Source: Streptomyces sp. CB02414
GTDB taxonomy: Bacteria > Actinomycetota > Actinomycetes > Streptomycetales > Streptomycetaceae
Direction of reading: 5' to 3'
NCBI RefSeq assembly: GCF_001905385.1
Contig: NZ_LIPF01000001.1
Span: forward strand, 1,230,765-1,294,764
DNA: 64,000 nt
This document shows, one piece after another, positions 15,911 through 24,172 of the stretch. The position numbers and the translations under genes were made by a program. The stretch's first letter is position 1; the number at the start of each line of letters is the position of its first letter. The notes beneath the pieces are model-generated. The model saw only the letters and a list, made by a program, of their open reading frames with translations, was not told the DNA's origin and made no database searches.

Positions 15911-16483
15911 TCAGTTGAGCGACGGGTCGTCCGGATACGTCGCCACCATGGCCAGGTCGCCCCGCTGGCGGCGCAGCACCTCGCGCCAGAGCTTCTCGGG
16001 GATCGGGCAGGACACGTCGCCGGGCTCGGACTCGACCACGTACCAGGCGCCCTCCCCCAGCTCGTCCTCCAGCTGGCCGGGGCCCCAGCCCGCGTACCCG
16101 GCGAAGATCCGCAGGGCGCCCACGGCCGGCGCCAGCAGCTCCGGCGGCGCCTCCAGGTCGACCAGACCGATCGCCCCGTGCACCTGGCGCCAGCCCAGCG
16201 GCGCCCGCTCGCCGGACGCCCCGCCGGGGACCACGGCGACGCCGAGCGCCGAGTCGAGGGAGACCGGGCCGCCCTGGAAGACGACGCCGGGCTCGCCCGC
16301 CAGGTCCGCCCAGCCCTCCAGGATGTCGCCGACGTCGACCGGTGTGGGACGGTTGAGGACGACACCGAGGGAGCCCTCCTCGTCGTGGTCGAGGAGGAGC
16401 ACCACCGCACGCTCGAAATTCGGGTCCGCCAGGGCGGGCGTTGCCACGAGCAGCCGCCCCGTGAGCGAGGACACCTCGGTCAT
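15911..16483 (-). CDS. YqgE/AlgH family protein (UPF0301)
   Basis: 190 residues from ATG 16483. It opens with LTGRLLVATPALADPNFERAV and has VVLLLDHDEEGSLGVVLNRP and FQGGPVSLD, which are the family signature. The structure-known members are single-domain proteins without a proven biochemical function. AlgH has been linked to regulation in Pseudomonas. It is transcribed divergently from murA, with 235 bp between them. Confidence 0.85.
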   Translation of the reverse strand: MTEVSSLTGRLLVATPALADPNFERAVVLLLDHDEEGSLGVVLNRPTPVDVGDILEGWADLAGEPGVVFQGGPVSLDSALGVAVVPGGASGERAPLGWRQVHGAIGLVDLEAPPELLAPAVGALRIFAGYAGWGPGQLEDELGEGAWYVVESEPGDVSCPIPEKLWREVLRRQRGDLAMVATYPDDPSLN

Positions 16484-16718
16484 GCCTGACATGATCCCGC
16501 ATGTTCCCCCGCCGTGGGGAGGCAATCGGGGGCACGAGGGTGAACACGCACCCCGCGCACGCTCCTCGGCCGTGACCCCCCGTGCGCGCCGGTGAACGCC
16601 ACGTGTTGTGACAAATCTATGACATCGTCCGACCCTGCGCGGACTTACTGGGCGGGGGTACAAGGCGATTACCCTTTCCCTTCTGGCCCCTGCCCGAACC
16701 CCACGGAACGCGAGATTC
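16484..16718. promoter_or_regulatory. Divergent promoter region of yqgE and murA
   Basis: No ORF is supported here. The stretch just before murA is less GC-rich than its surroundings, including TTGTGACAAATCTATGACAT near 16606-16625 and a pyrimidine-rich run at 16672-16685. I cannot fix -35/-10 elements with confidence. Confidence 0.3.
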
Positions 16719-18065
16719 ATGACCGTCAACGGCGCTGATGACGTACTGCTTGTCCACGGCGGAACCCCGCTGGAGGGCGAGATCCGGGTCCGCGGTGCGA
16801 AGAACCTCGTGCCGAAGGCCATGGTGGCCGCCCTGCTGGGCAGTGCGCCGAGCCGGCTGCGCAACGTGCCGGACATCCGCGACGTGCGGGTCGTACGCGG
16901 GCTGCTGCAGCTGCACGGGGTGACCGTCCGCCCGGGCGAGGAGCCCGGCGAGCTGGTGATGGACCCCTCGCACGTGGAGAGCGCGAACGTCGCCGACATC
17001 GATGCCCACGCGGGTTCGTCGCGCATCCCGATCCTGTTCTGCGGCCCGCTGCTGCACCGCCTCGGGCACGCCTTCATCCCGGGCCTGGGCGGCTGCGACA
17101 TCGGCGGCCGGCCCATCGACTTCCACTTCGAGGTGCTGCGGCAGTTCGGCGCGAAGATCGAGAAGCGTGCGGACGGCCAGTACCTGGAGGCCCCGCAGCG
17201 GCTGCGCGGCACCAAGATCCGGCTGCCGTACCCGTCCGTCGGCGCGACCGAGCAGGTGCTGCTGACGGCGGTGCTCGCCGAGGGCGTGACCGAGCTGTCC
17301 AACGCGGCCGTGGAGCCGGAGATCGAGGACCTGATCTGCGTCCTGCAGAAAATGGGCGCGATCATCGCCATGGACACCGACCGCACCATCCGCGTCACCG
17401 GTGTGGACGAGCTCGGCGGCTACAACCACCGCGCCCTCTCGGACCGCCTGGAGGCCGCCTCCTGGGCCTCGGCGGCGCTGGCGACCGAGGGCAACGTCTA
17501 CGTCCGCGGCGCCCAGCAGCGGTCGATGATGACGTTCCTGAACACCTTCCGGAAGGTGGGCGGCGCCTTCGAGATCGAGGACGAGGGCATCCGCTTCTGG
17601 CACCCGGGCGGGCAGCTGAAGTCCATCGCCCTGGAGACGGACGTGCACCCCGGCTTCCAGACGGACTGGCAGCAGCCCCTGGTGGTCGCCCTGACGCAGG
17701 CGACGGGCCTGTCGATCGTCCACGAGACGGTCTACGAGTCCCGCCTCGGCTTCACCTCCGCGCTCAACCAGATGGGCGCCCACATCCAGCTCTACCGCGA
17801 GTGCCTGGGCGGCTCCGACTGCCGCTTCGGCCAGCGCAACTTCCTGCACTCGGCCGTCGTCTCCGGCCCGACCAAGCTGGAGGGCGCCGACCTGGTCATC
17901 CCCGACCTGCGCGGCGGCTTCTCGTACCTGATCGCCGCCCTCGCGGCCCAGGGCACCTCCCGGGTCCACGGCATCGACCTGATCAACCGCGGCTACGAGA
18001 ACTTCCTGGAGAAGCTCGTCGAGCTCGGCGCGAAGGTGGAACTCCCGGGCAAGGCACTCGGCTGA
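16719..18065 (+). CDS. murA: UDP-N-acetylglucosamine 1-carboxyvinyltransferase
   Basis: 448 residues. It catalyses transfer of enolpyruvate from PEP to UDP-GlcNAc, the first committed step of peptidoglycan synthesis, in the cytoplasm. The EPSP-synthase-type fold is evident: the UDP-GlcNAc site RGAKNLVPKAMVAALLG near residue 25, and LGGCDIGGRPIDFH near 127. That loop keeps the Cys equivalent to E. coli Cys115, so the enzyme should be fosfomycin-sensitive, unlike the mycobacterial Asp variant. The family length is about 420-450. Streptomyces often carry two murA genes; this context (next to HU and malic enzyme) corresponds to one of them. A perfect terminator follows. Confidence 0.93.
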   Translation: MTVNGADDVLLVHGGTPLEGEIRVRGAKNLVPKAMVAALLGSAPSRLRNVPDIRDVRVVRGLLQLHGVTVRPGEEPGELVMDPSHVESANVADIDAHAGSSRIPILFCGPLLHRLGHAFIPGLGGCDIGGRPIDFHFEVLRQFGAKIEKRADGQYLEAPQRLRGTKIRLPYPSVGATEQVLLTAVLAEGVTELSNAAVEPEIEDLICVLQKMGAIIAMDTDRTIRVTGVDELGGYNHRALSDRLEAASWASAALATEGNVYVRGAQQRSMMTFLNTFRKVGGAFEIEDEGIRFWHPGGQLKSIALETDVHPGFQTDWQQPLVVALTQATGLSIVHETVYESRLGFTSALNQMGAHIQLYRECLGGSDCRFGQRNFLHSAVVSGPTKLEGADLVIPDLRGGFSYLIAALAAQGTSRVHGIDLINRGYENFLEKLVELGAKVELPGKALG

Positions 18066-18077
18066 ACGGCGGCACAA

Positions 18078-18123
18078 CGCCGATGGGGCGGTCACCCGGA
18101 CTCGGGTGACCGCCCCATCGGCG
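18078..18123 (+). terminator. Perfect 21-bp hairpin terminator of murA
   Basis: Arms 18078-18098 and 18103-18123 are exact complements with a GACT loop. It starts 13 bp after the murA stop. The stem includes GATGGGGCGGTCACCCG. No T-run follows, as is usual in Streptomyces. Confidence 0.9.
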
Positions 18124-18136
18124 TGTGGAGAAGCGC

Positions 18137-18210
18137 GCCCCGAAAGGGGCGCGGGGAACTGCGCGACCAGCCACGAGCGACCCGCAGCCGCGAAACGACC
18201 GCATCCCGAA
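18137..18210. repeat. Dispersed repeat copy 2, intergenic
   Basis: Shares CCGAAAGGGGCGCGGGGAAC, then TGCGCGACCAGCCACGA and GACCCGC, with 14008-14070. It begins just after the murA terminator, in the gap before the HU gene. Confidence 0.7.
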
Positions 18211-18250
18211 CGAACGATCCGCGCAGCCCCCGGCACTCCAAGCGGAGCGC

Positions 18251-18532
18251 TTACTTGCCCTTGGCGGCTTCCTTGAGCTTCGAGCCCGCCGAGACCTTGA
18301 CGCTGTAGCCGGCCGGAATCTGGATCGGCTCGCCGGTCTGCGGGTTGCGGGCGGTGCGAGCGGCACGGTGGGTGCGCTCGAAGGTCAGGAAGCCGGGGAT
18401 GGTGACCTTCTCGTCGCCCTTGGAGACGATGTCGCCGACGACGTCGGCGAACGCGGCCAGCACGGCGTCGGCGTCCTTGCGGGTCACCTCGGCGCGGTCG
18501 GCCAGCGCGGCCACCAGCTCACTGCGGTTCAT
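18251..18532 (-). CDS. hup: HU-family nucleoid-associated DNA-binding protein
   Basis: 93 residues from ATG 18532 with GGGAG 8 nt upstream. The sequence is a canonical HU: MNRSELVAALADRAEVTRKD at the start, the VTIPGFLTFERTHRAARTAR core and the beta-arm RNPQTGEPIQIPAG that bends DNA in the minor groove. It lacks the Lys/Ala-rich tail of the other Streptomyces HU (HupS type), so it is the short, HupA-like form. It compacts the chromosome as a homodimer. It is transcribed alone. Confidence 0.92.
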   Translation of the reverse strand: MNRSELVAALADRAEVTRKDADAVLAAFADVVGDIVSKGDEKVTIPGFLTFERTHRAARTARNPQTGEPIQIPAGYSVKVSAGSKLKEAAKGK

Positions 18533-18885
18533 GTTGTTACTCCCGTGTTCTTCTTGCCGTTGAGGCGTGCCACGCGGCGGAGCCGCATGATGGGCACAGC
18601 GATGCCGATGCTGCCAGGGGCCTCGGACACTCCCCGGACCCGGGTCGGTCGTCAGACCCTCGCGCCCAGGGAGGCATCCTGCCTCCACCTGCGGCGGTAA
18701 AGCCAATCCGGCACCCCCAGGAGTCGTGAGAACACCCTTGGGAGTCACACGATGGAGAGGGCCTGAGCCTTGCGCCACCCTAGAGGGCGGCACGAGGCCC
18801 GCCGTTCCGCGACGCGCCGGTGGGGCGGCCCGCCGTGGTGTTCCTCATCACCACGGCACAGACCGCCTGCCCCCGGCGGGGAGAC
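18533..18885. other. Intergenic region upstream of HU and downstream of the malic enzyme gene
   Basis: 353 bp without a supported gene. It holds the HU promoter region, a small perfect hairpin GGAGGCA-TCC-TGCCTCC at 18670-18686, the less GC-rich stretch around 18697-18712, and the malic enzyme terminator near its right end. Confidence 0.5.
18832..18857 (-). terminator. Hairpin terminator of the malic enzyme gene
   Basis: GCCGTGGTG (18832-18840) and CACCACGGC (18849-18857) form a 9-bp perfect stem with an 8-nt loop. It lies 29 nt past the stop codon on the minus strand. Confidence 0.7.
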
Positions 18886-20301
18886 CTACGCCACCACTCC
18901 GGCCGCCTTGGCCGCCTCGCGGACGGCACCCGCGACGGCACCGGCGACCTTGTCGTTGAAGACGCTCGGGATGATGTAGTTCGGGTTCAGCTCGTCCTCG
19001 GTCACCACGTCCGCCAGGGCGTGCGCGGCGGCCAGCATCATCTCGGTGTTGACCGTGCGGGACTGGGCGTCCAGCAGGCCGCGGAAGACACCCGGGAAGA
19101 CCAGCACGTTGTTGATCTGGTTCGGGAAGTCGGAGCGGCCGGTGGCCACGACCGCCGCGCTCTGGCGGGCGACGGCCGGGTCGACCTCGGGATCCGGGTT
19201 CGCGAGCGCGAACACGATCCCGCCGTCCGCCATGGCGGCCACGTCGTCCCCGTCCAGGACGTTGGGGGCGGAGACGCCGATGAAGACGTCCGCGCCGTGC
19301 ACGGCCTCCTTGAGGGTGCCGGTGAGGCCCTCGGGGTTGGTGTTGTCGGCGATCCAGCGCAGCGCCGACTCCGGGGCGGCGTCGACCAGGTCGGCGCGGC
19401 CCGCGTGCACGACACCGTGGATGTCGGCGACGACGGCGTTCTTGACGCCCGCGGCCAGCAGCAGCTTGAGGATGGCCGTACCGGCGGCGCCGGCGCCGGA
19501 CATGACGACCCGCACGTTCTCGATCGGCTTGTCCACCACGCGCAGCGCGTTGGTCAGGGCGGCGAGGACGACGATGGCGGTGCCGTGCTGGTCGTCGTGG
19601 AAGACGGGGATGTCCAGGGCCTCGCGCAGGCGGGCCTCGATCTCGAAGCAGCGCGGCGCGGAGATGTCCTCCAGGTTGATGCCGGCGAAGCCCGGGGCGA
19701 TGGCCTTGACGATCTCGACGATCGCGTCGGTGTCCTGGGTGTCCAGGCAGATCGGCCAGGCGTCGATGCCGGCGAACCGCTTGAACAGGGCCGCCTTGCC
19801 CTCCATCACCGGCAGCGCGGCCTTCGGGCCGATGTTGCCGAGGCCGAGGACCGCGGAGCCGTCCGTCACGACCGCAACGGAGTTGCGCTTGATGGTGAGG
19901 CGGCGGGCGTCCTCGGGGTTCTCGGCGATCGCCATGCAGACGCGGGCCACGCCCGGCGTGTAGACCATGGAGAGGTCGTCGCGGTTGCGGATGGGGTGCT
20001 TGGACGCCATCTCGATCTTGCCGCCGAGGTGCATGAGGAAGGTACGGTCCGAGACCTTGCCCAGGCTGACGCCCTCGATGCCGCGCAGCTGCTCCACGAT
20101 CTCGTCGGCGTGCGCGGTGGAGCCGGCGGCGATGGTGACGTCGATCCGGAGCTTGTCGTGGCCGGACGCCGTGACGTCGAGGCCGGTGACGGAGCCTCCG
20201 GAGGACTCGACCGCCGTGGTGAGCTGCGAGACCGCTGTTCCGCCGGCGGGCACCTCCAGCCTGACCGTCATCGAGTAGGAGACGCTGGGCGCCGTTGCCA
20301 T
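18886..20301 (-). CDS. NAD(P)-dependent malic enzyme with N-terminal ACT domain
   Basis: 471 residues from ATG 20301. It decarboxylates L-malate to pyruvate and makes NAD(P)H, linking the TCA cycle to pyruvate and acetyl-CoA supply. Residues 8-85 form an ACT-type regulatory domain. The catalytic part shows [17 protein letters not shown], the substrate/metal region [18 protein letters not shown] and [15 protein letters not shown], and the Rossmann loop [12 protein letters not shown]. The length matches ACT-containing bacterial malic enzymes. Coenzyme preference cannot be fixed by eye. Two palindromes upstream (20359-20408) may control it. Confidence 0.9.
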   Translation of the reverse strand: MATAPSVSYSMTVRLEVPAGGTAVSQLTTAVESSGGSVTGLDVTASGHDKLRIDVTIAAGSTAHADEIVEQLRGIEGVSLGKVSDRTFLMHLGGKIEMASKHPIRNRDDLSMVYTPGVARVCMAIAENPEDARRLTIKRNSVAVVTDGSAVLGLGNIGPKAALPVMEGKAALFKRFAGIDAWPICLDTQDTDAIVEIVKAIAPGFAGINLEDISAPRCFEIEARLREALDIPVFHDDQHGTAIVVLAALTNALRVVDKPIENVRVVMSGAGAAGTAILKLLLAAGVKNAVVADIHGVVHAGRADLVDAAPESALRWIADNTNPEGLTGTLKEAVHGADVFIGVSAPNVLDGDDVAAMADGGIVFALANPDPEVDPAVARQSAAVVATGRSDFPNQINNVLVFPGVFRGLLDAQSRTVNTEMMLAAAHALADVVTEDELNPNYIIPSVFNDKVAGAVAGAVREAAKAAGVVA

Positions 20302-20358
20302 GGCCGACTTCCTCTGCTTTCACCGTGTAACTGGGTTGTGCCGTCCGATCGTCGCACC

Positions 20359-20377
20359 TACCACCGAGTACGTGGTA
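20359..20377. promoter_or_regulatory. Palindrome TACCAC-N7-GTGGTA upstream of malic enzyme
   Basis: Perfect 6-bp arms, 58 nt upstream of the malic enzyme start. Candidate operator or promoter-overlapping site. Confidence 0.35.
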
Positions 20378-20389
20378 GCCGCCCCGGAT

Positions 20390-20408
20390 TGCGAACTTTA
20401 TGTTCGCA
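20390..20408. promoter_or_regulatory. Palindrome TGCGAAC-TTTAT-GTTCGCA upstream of malic enzyme
   Basis: Perfect 7-bp arms with an AT-rich 5-bp centre, in an unusually AT-rich patch about 90 nt upstream of the malic enzyme start. The regulator is unknown. Confidence 0.45.
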
Positions 20409-20499
20409 CCACTTTCGGAAAACGACTTCCACCATACGAGAAGTTGACCGTCGGGGGAAGAGGTCGCCGGAACCCGGGAAAGAACGCCAGGGACGGGAA

Positions 20500-20527
20500 T
20501 TGTCTTGCGGGGATCGTTTGTTACCTT
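20500..20527 (+). promoter_or_regulatory. Housekeeping-type promoter of the candidate small RNA
   Basis: TTGTCT (20500-20505) and TACCTT (20522-20527) are 16 bp apart and resemble -35/-10 boxes of the vegetative sigma factor. The expected start site, about 20533, coincides with the first base of the RNA's closing stem. Confidence 0.5.
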
Positions 20528-20531
20528 GGAC

Positions 20532-20670
20532 GTGGCACCGGCTCGATCCAAGCCCCCGGGCCCAACCATCGTCGCTACGAGCGACCACTTGCCGCGAGGC
20601 GAGCATGGCGGGTCGGTGCCACTTAAACGAAGACGAGAGGCCCGCGCCGTCCGACGGCGCGGGCCTCTCG
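20532..20670 (+). ncRNA. Candidate free-standing structured small RNA
   Basis: The gap between the malic enzyme and helD genes (both minus strand) contains a plus-strand unit that looks like a complete small RNA gene. It has a promoter-like pair at 20500-20527 and a long-range closing stem GTGGCACCG (20532-20540) with CGGTGCCAC (20614-20622). Inside are a hairpin GTCGC-TACGA-GCGAC (20570-20584) and a hairpin CTTGCC-GCGA-GGCGAG with a GNRA-type tetraloop (20588-20603). A strong terminator at 20634-20670 follows. No ORF with a ribosome-binding site lies in it. It is not SRP RNA (no GGAAG...AGCAG core) nor a tRNA. The terminator also serves helD from the other side. I infer a trans-acting sRNA or an RNA of unknown class. 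Confidence 0.55.
20634..20670. terminator. Bidirectional hairpin terminator between the sRNA candidate and helD
   Basis: CGAGAGGCCCGCGCCGTC (20634-20651) pairs perfectly with its complement at 20653-20670. It is 15 nt past the helD stop (minus strand) and ends the plus-strand sRNA unit. Confidence 0.85.
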
Positions 20671-20684
20671 CGTGTTCCGGTGGC

Positions 20685-23012
20685 TCAGTCCCGCAGCAGG
20701 TCCGGCACCCCTGCGGCGTCCGGCTCGTCCCGCTCGCCGGAGACGACCGTCAGCTGCTGGGTGGCCCGGGTGAGCGCGACGTACAGCACGCGCAGCCCGG
20801 CGGGCGACTCGTCGGCGATCTCGGCCGGGGAGACGACGACCGTGGCGTCGTACTCCAGGCCCTTGGCCTCCAGGCTGCCCAGCGCCACCACGCGGTCGCC
20901 GAGCCCGGCCAGCCAGCGCCGGGCCTCCTCGCGGCGGTTCATGGCGACCACGACGCCGACGGTGCCGTCGACGAGGTCCAGCAGCCGGGCCGCCTCCGCC
21001 CGGACCGTCTCCTCCATCGCGTCGCGTACGACCGCGAAACGCGGTTCCACGCCCGTCGAGCGGACGGCCGCCGGGGAGGTGGAGCCCGGCATGGCGAGGG
21101 CCAGCACCTTCGCCGCCAGCTCGGCGATCTCGGCCGGGTTGCGGTAGTTCACCGTGAGCTCGAAGCGGCGGCGCGGGCGGGTGCCCAGGGCCTCGTCGCG
21201 GGCCGCCGCCGCCTCGTCGGGGTCGGACCAGGAGGACTGGGCCGGGTCACCGACGACCGTCCAGGTGGCGTGCCGGCCCCGGCGGCCGACCATGCGCCAC
21301 TGCATGGGCGTGAGGTCCTGGGCCTCGTCCACGATGACGTGCGCGTACTCGGTGCGCTCCTGCGCGAGACGCTCGGCGCGCTCCCGCTGGGTCTCCTCGC
21401 GCTGCGGCATCAGCTCCTCCAGGCCGGTGAGCTGGTCCAGCGGGTCCAGCTCGCGCCGCTTGCGGGGGCGGGCCGGGGCGCCGAGGACCGCCTGGAGCTC
21501 GTCGAGCAGGGCGACGTCGTGCACGGAGTACCCCTCGCGCCGCAGCGAGCGGGCCACCTTGCGGACCTCGCCCGGGTTCAGCACGCGCCGGGCCCAGCGG
21601 CCCAGCTGCCGCTCGTCCGCCATCGCCGTCAGTACGGCGGCCGGGGTCAGCTCGGGCCACCAGGCGTCGAGGAAAGCGAGGAAGGAGTCCTCGGTGCTGA
21701 CGTCCTCGTCGAAGGAGGACCGCAGTTCGGCGGCCAGCTCCGGGTCGGAGTGCCGGCCGGCCGCGCCCGACTTGGCCCACAGGGCGTCCAGGAGCAGCCG
21801 GCGGGCGCGGGGGCGCAGCAGGTTGACGGGCGCGGTGCCGCCCAGCACGGTGCGGCGGATGCCGGCCAGCTCCTCGGCCTCCAGTTCGAGGCGGCGGCCG
21901 AAGGCGACGACCCGGAGCAGCGTCGGCGACCCCTCCGGCTCCAGCGCGCCGCGTGCGGCCCGGCGCAGCACCTTCAGCATGCGCGAGGAACCCTTGGCGC
22001 GGGCGGTGGCCGGCGAGTCGTACAGGATGGCCTCGGCGCCGTCGACCAGGGAGCCGATGGCGCGGATGGCGACCTGCCCCTCCTCGCCGAGGGAGGGCAG
22101 CACGCCCTCGGTGTACGCCACCAGCAGCGGGGTCGGCGAGACGATGAGGATGCCGCCGGCGTAGCGGCGCCGGTCCTGGTAGAGCAGGTAGGCGGCGCGG
22201 TGCAGGGCGACGGCGGTCTTGCCGGTGCCGGGGCCGCCCTCGACGTAGGTCACGGAGGCGGCGGGGGCGCGGATCACCAGGTCCTGCTCGGCCTGGATGG
22301 AGGCCACGATGTCCCGCATGGAGTGGGTGCGGGCCTGGCCGAGGGCGGCCATCAGGGCGCCGTCGCCGACGACCGCGAGCTCCTCGCCGGCCAGGCTCGC
22401 CCTGACCTCGGGCCGCATCAGGTCGTCCTCGACGCCGAGGACGCGCCGTCCCTTGGAGCGGATCACCCGGCGCCGCACGACCCGGCCCGGGTCGACCGGC
22501 GTGGACCGGTAGAAGGGGGCGGCGGCGGGCGCCCGCCAGTCGATGACCAGCGGGGTGTAGTCCTCGTCCAGGACACCGATCCGGCCGATGTGCAGGGTCT
22601 CGGCGATGTCGGCGGTGTGGTCGGGCCTGAGGGCGCCCTCGGCGGGCTCGACGGCGGTGTAGGCACCGTCGGGGCCCTTCTTGCCGTCCTTGCCGAGGAG
22701 CAGGTCGATGCGGCCGAAGAGGAAGTCCTCGAACTCGTTGTTCAGGCGGCTGAGGTGGACGCCGGCCCGGAAGACCTGCGCGTCGCGCTCGGCCAGCGCG
22801 CCGGGCGTGCCGACCTGGCCGCGCTGCGCGGCGTCGTTCATGAGGAACTCGGCCTCGTGGATCTTCTCCTCGAGGCGGCGGTACACCCGGTCCAGGTGTG
22901 CCTGTTCCACGCTGATCTCTCGGTCCCGTACGGAGTCCTCCCGCACGGACTCCTCCCGTACGGAGTCGTGCACCGAGTCGACCGCTGAGTCCTGTTGCGC
23001 CTGTGCGGCCAC
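20685..23012 (-). CDS. helD: HelD-type SF1 helicase-like RNA polymerase-binding ATPase
   Basis: 775 residues from GTG 23012. Residues about 30-90 are a coiled-coil-like N-terminal arm. Then come DWRAPAAAPFYRS, walker A GGPGTGKTAVALHRAAYLL (near 255), walker B region VIVDEAQDLTPMQWRM, and motifs TVNYRNPAEIAELA and VALTRATQQL. The split UvrD-like architecture with a large insertion is that of actinobacterial (class II) HelD, which removes RNA polymerase from stalled complexes and DNA. Related HelR proteins protect RNA polymerase from rifamycins. I see no rifamycin-associated element upstream, so a housekeeping recycling role is more likely. UvrD/PcrA repair helicase is the alternative and is less likely given the N-terminal arm. 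Confidence 0.85.
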   Translation of the reverse strand: MAAQAQQDSAVDSVHDSVREESVREDSVRDREISVEQAHLDRVYRRLEEKIHEAEFLMNDAAQRGQVGTPGALAERDAQVFRAGVHLSRLNNEFEDFLFGRIDLLLGKDGKKGPDGAYTAVEPAEGALRPDHTADIAETLHIGRIGVLDEDYTPLVIDWRAPAAAPFYRSTPVDPGRVVRRRVIRSKGRRVLGVEDDLMRPEVRASLAGEELAVVGDGALMAALGQARTHSMRDIVASIQAEQDLVIRAPAASVTYVEGGPGTGKTAVALHRAAYLLYQDRRRYAGGILIVSPTPLLVAYTEGVLPSLGEEGQVAIRAIGSLVDGAEAILYDSPATARAKGSSRMLKVLRRAARGALEPEGSPTLLRVVAFGRRLELEAEELAGIRRTVLGGTAPVNLLRPRARRLLLDALWAKSGAAGRHSDPELAAELRSSFDEDVSTEDSFLAFLDAWWPELTPAAVLTAMADERQLGRWARRVLNPGEVRKVARSLRREGYSVHDVALLDELQAVLGAPARPRKRRELDPLDQLTGLEELMPQREETQRERAERLAQERTEYAHVIVDEAQDLTPMQWRMVGRRGRHATWTVVGDPAQSSWSDPDEAAAARDEALGTRPRRRFELTVNYRNPAEIAELAAKVLALAMPGSTSPAAVRSTGVEPRFAVVRDAMEETVRAEAARLLDLVDGTVGVVVAMNRREEARRWLAGLGDRVVALGSLEAKGLEYDATVVVSPAEIADESPAGLRVLYVALTRATQQLTVVSGERDEPDAAGVPDLLRD
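22925..22969. repeat. Three tandem 15-bp repeats at the start of helD
   Basis: Units at 22925, 22940 and 22955 (CCCGTACGGAGTCCT and close variants) encode repeated SVRE-type pentapeptides near residue 15-30 of HelD. Such repeats can change copy number by slippage. Confidence 0.7.
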
Positions 23013-23320
23013 CGGGCCCCCTTCTGACGTGCTGGGCAGCCGTCAAAGGTACGCGAAGGGGACGCCGGAAGCCACGGCGCGGCCGGGGACCGTCCGGCGG
23101 ATGACGCAACGACCAGGCGCCGGGCCGCCGCTCGCACCGCCGCGGCGCGCGGGCGGCGGGGCCGCCGCGACGTCACCGCCCGCGCCCCGACGGCTGGCCC
23201 CGGCACCGCTCCCCCGGGCGGCCCAGGCGAGCCGCTCGCCCGCTGCTGCCGGGGCTCGGGCGGCCGGCCCGGCGGGTGGGCCGACCCGGCGGGTGACGCC
23301 GTCCGAGGCACCGGCCAGGC
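23013..23320. other. Intergenic region between helD and the anti-sigma gene
   Basis: 308 bp of very GC-rich sequence with no supported gene. It contains CCCGGCGGGTG twice (23268-23278 and 23285-23295) and should hold the helD promoter on its left side. No clear hairpin terminator for the anti-sigma gene was found. Confidence 0.4.
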
Positions 23321-24172
23321 TTACGCGTCCACCTCCACCAGCCGCTCGCCGTCGAAGGTCATGACCTCGAAGTGGTCGATCTGGTTGGGGGCGAAGGCGG
23401 CGCCGCCGTGGACGTAGAGCGGCTTCTTCGCCTTCTCGGTGGTGGCGCCCGGGATGCCGTAGCCCCAGTCCGGGACCGTCCAGGAGGTGAGCGTCTCGCG
23501 CTCGCCGTTCTTGCCGACGGCGATCAGGGAGCACTTCTGGGGGCCCTTGACGTTCTTCAGCTCCAGGACCGCCTCGGTGCCCCAGGCCTTCTTCTCCAGG
23601 GCGACGGTCGCGCTGACCCGGGTGGCGGGGTCGGTGGCGGTGACCCGGTCGGGCATCTCGGCGAAGGCCGACTCGGCGGGGCTGCCGGCCTGCCGCGTCG
23701 CCTCGGTCTTCTTCCCGCCGCCGTCGTCACCGCCGCCGTCCGTGGTCGCCACGGCGGCGAACGGGCCGCCGATGATCAGCGCGGCGGCGGTGCCCACCAG
23801 GTAGAAGTTGCGGCGCCGCTTGCCCGCCCGGCGCTCGGCGACCTCGTCGACCAGCTTCTCCGCGAGCCGCGGGCTCGGCTTCGCCGTCAGCGACTCGGCG
23901 ATCGCGGGCGTACCCGTGCCCGGGAGGTCGGCGAGGGCGGCCATCATGGGCTCCATGCCGGCCAGCTCGTCGAGCTGCTGGGCGCACCAGTCGCAGCCGG
24001 CGAGGTGGGCCTCGAAGGCGGTGGCCTCCGCGTCGTCGAGGATGCCGAGGGCGTAGGCGCCGACGGTCTCGTGCTCGTTCGGCGCCGGTGTTCCCTGCAT
24101 GGGGACAGAATTACCCGTATCGCCCGGGCCGAATCCCCCGCCGAAACCCTGAACTCCCCCGTACCCGCTCAT
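23321..24172 (-). CDS. Membrane anti-sigma factor with zinc-finger (ZAS) domain
   Basis: 283 residues from ATG 24172; a GTG at 24175 is also possible. Its start overlaps the sigma stop by one base (TGATG). Residues 33-75 hold the anti-sigma zinc motif: His in NEHETVGAYALG, then HLAGCDWC (H-x3-C-x2-C). A single transmembrane segment follows a basic KRRR stop sequence (FYLVGTAAALIIGGPFAAVA, about 122-141). The outer part is an RskA-like domain ending in HFEVMTFDGERLVEVDA. It should hold the neighbouring ECF sigma at the membrane and release it on an envelope signal. The signal is unknown. Confidence 0.88.
   Translation of the reverse strand: MSGYGGVQGFGGGFGPGDTGNSVPMQGTPAPNEHETVGAYALGILDDAEATAFEAHLAGCDWCAQQLDELAGMEPMMAALADLPGTGTPAIAESLTAKPSPRLAEKLVDEVAERRAGKRRRNFYLVGTAAALIIGGPFAAVATTDGGGDDGGGKKTEATRQAGSPAESAFAEMPDRVTATDPATRVSATVALEKKAWGTEAVLELKNVKGPQKCSLIAVGKNGERETLTSWTVPDWGYGIPGATTEKAKKPLYVHGGAAFAPNQIDHFEVMTFDGERLVEVDA

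Noticed and set aside
16617..18236. Minus-strand ORF opposite murA
   Set aside because: No motif or start signal; murA on the plus strand is certain.
22960..23100. Rifamycin-associated element upstream of helD
   Set aside because: No GGGGCTTGC-type inverted repeat is present near the helD start.
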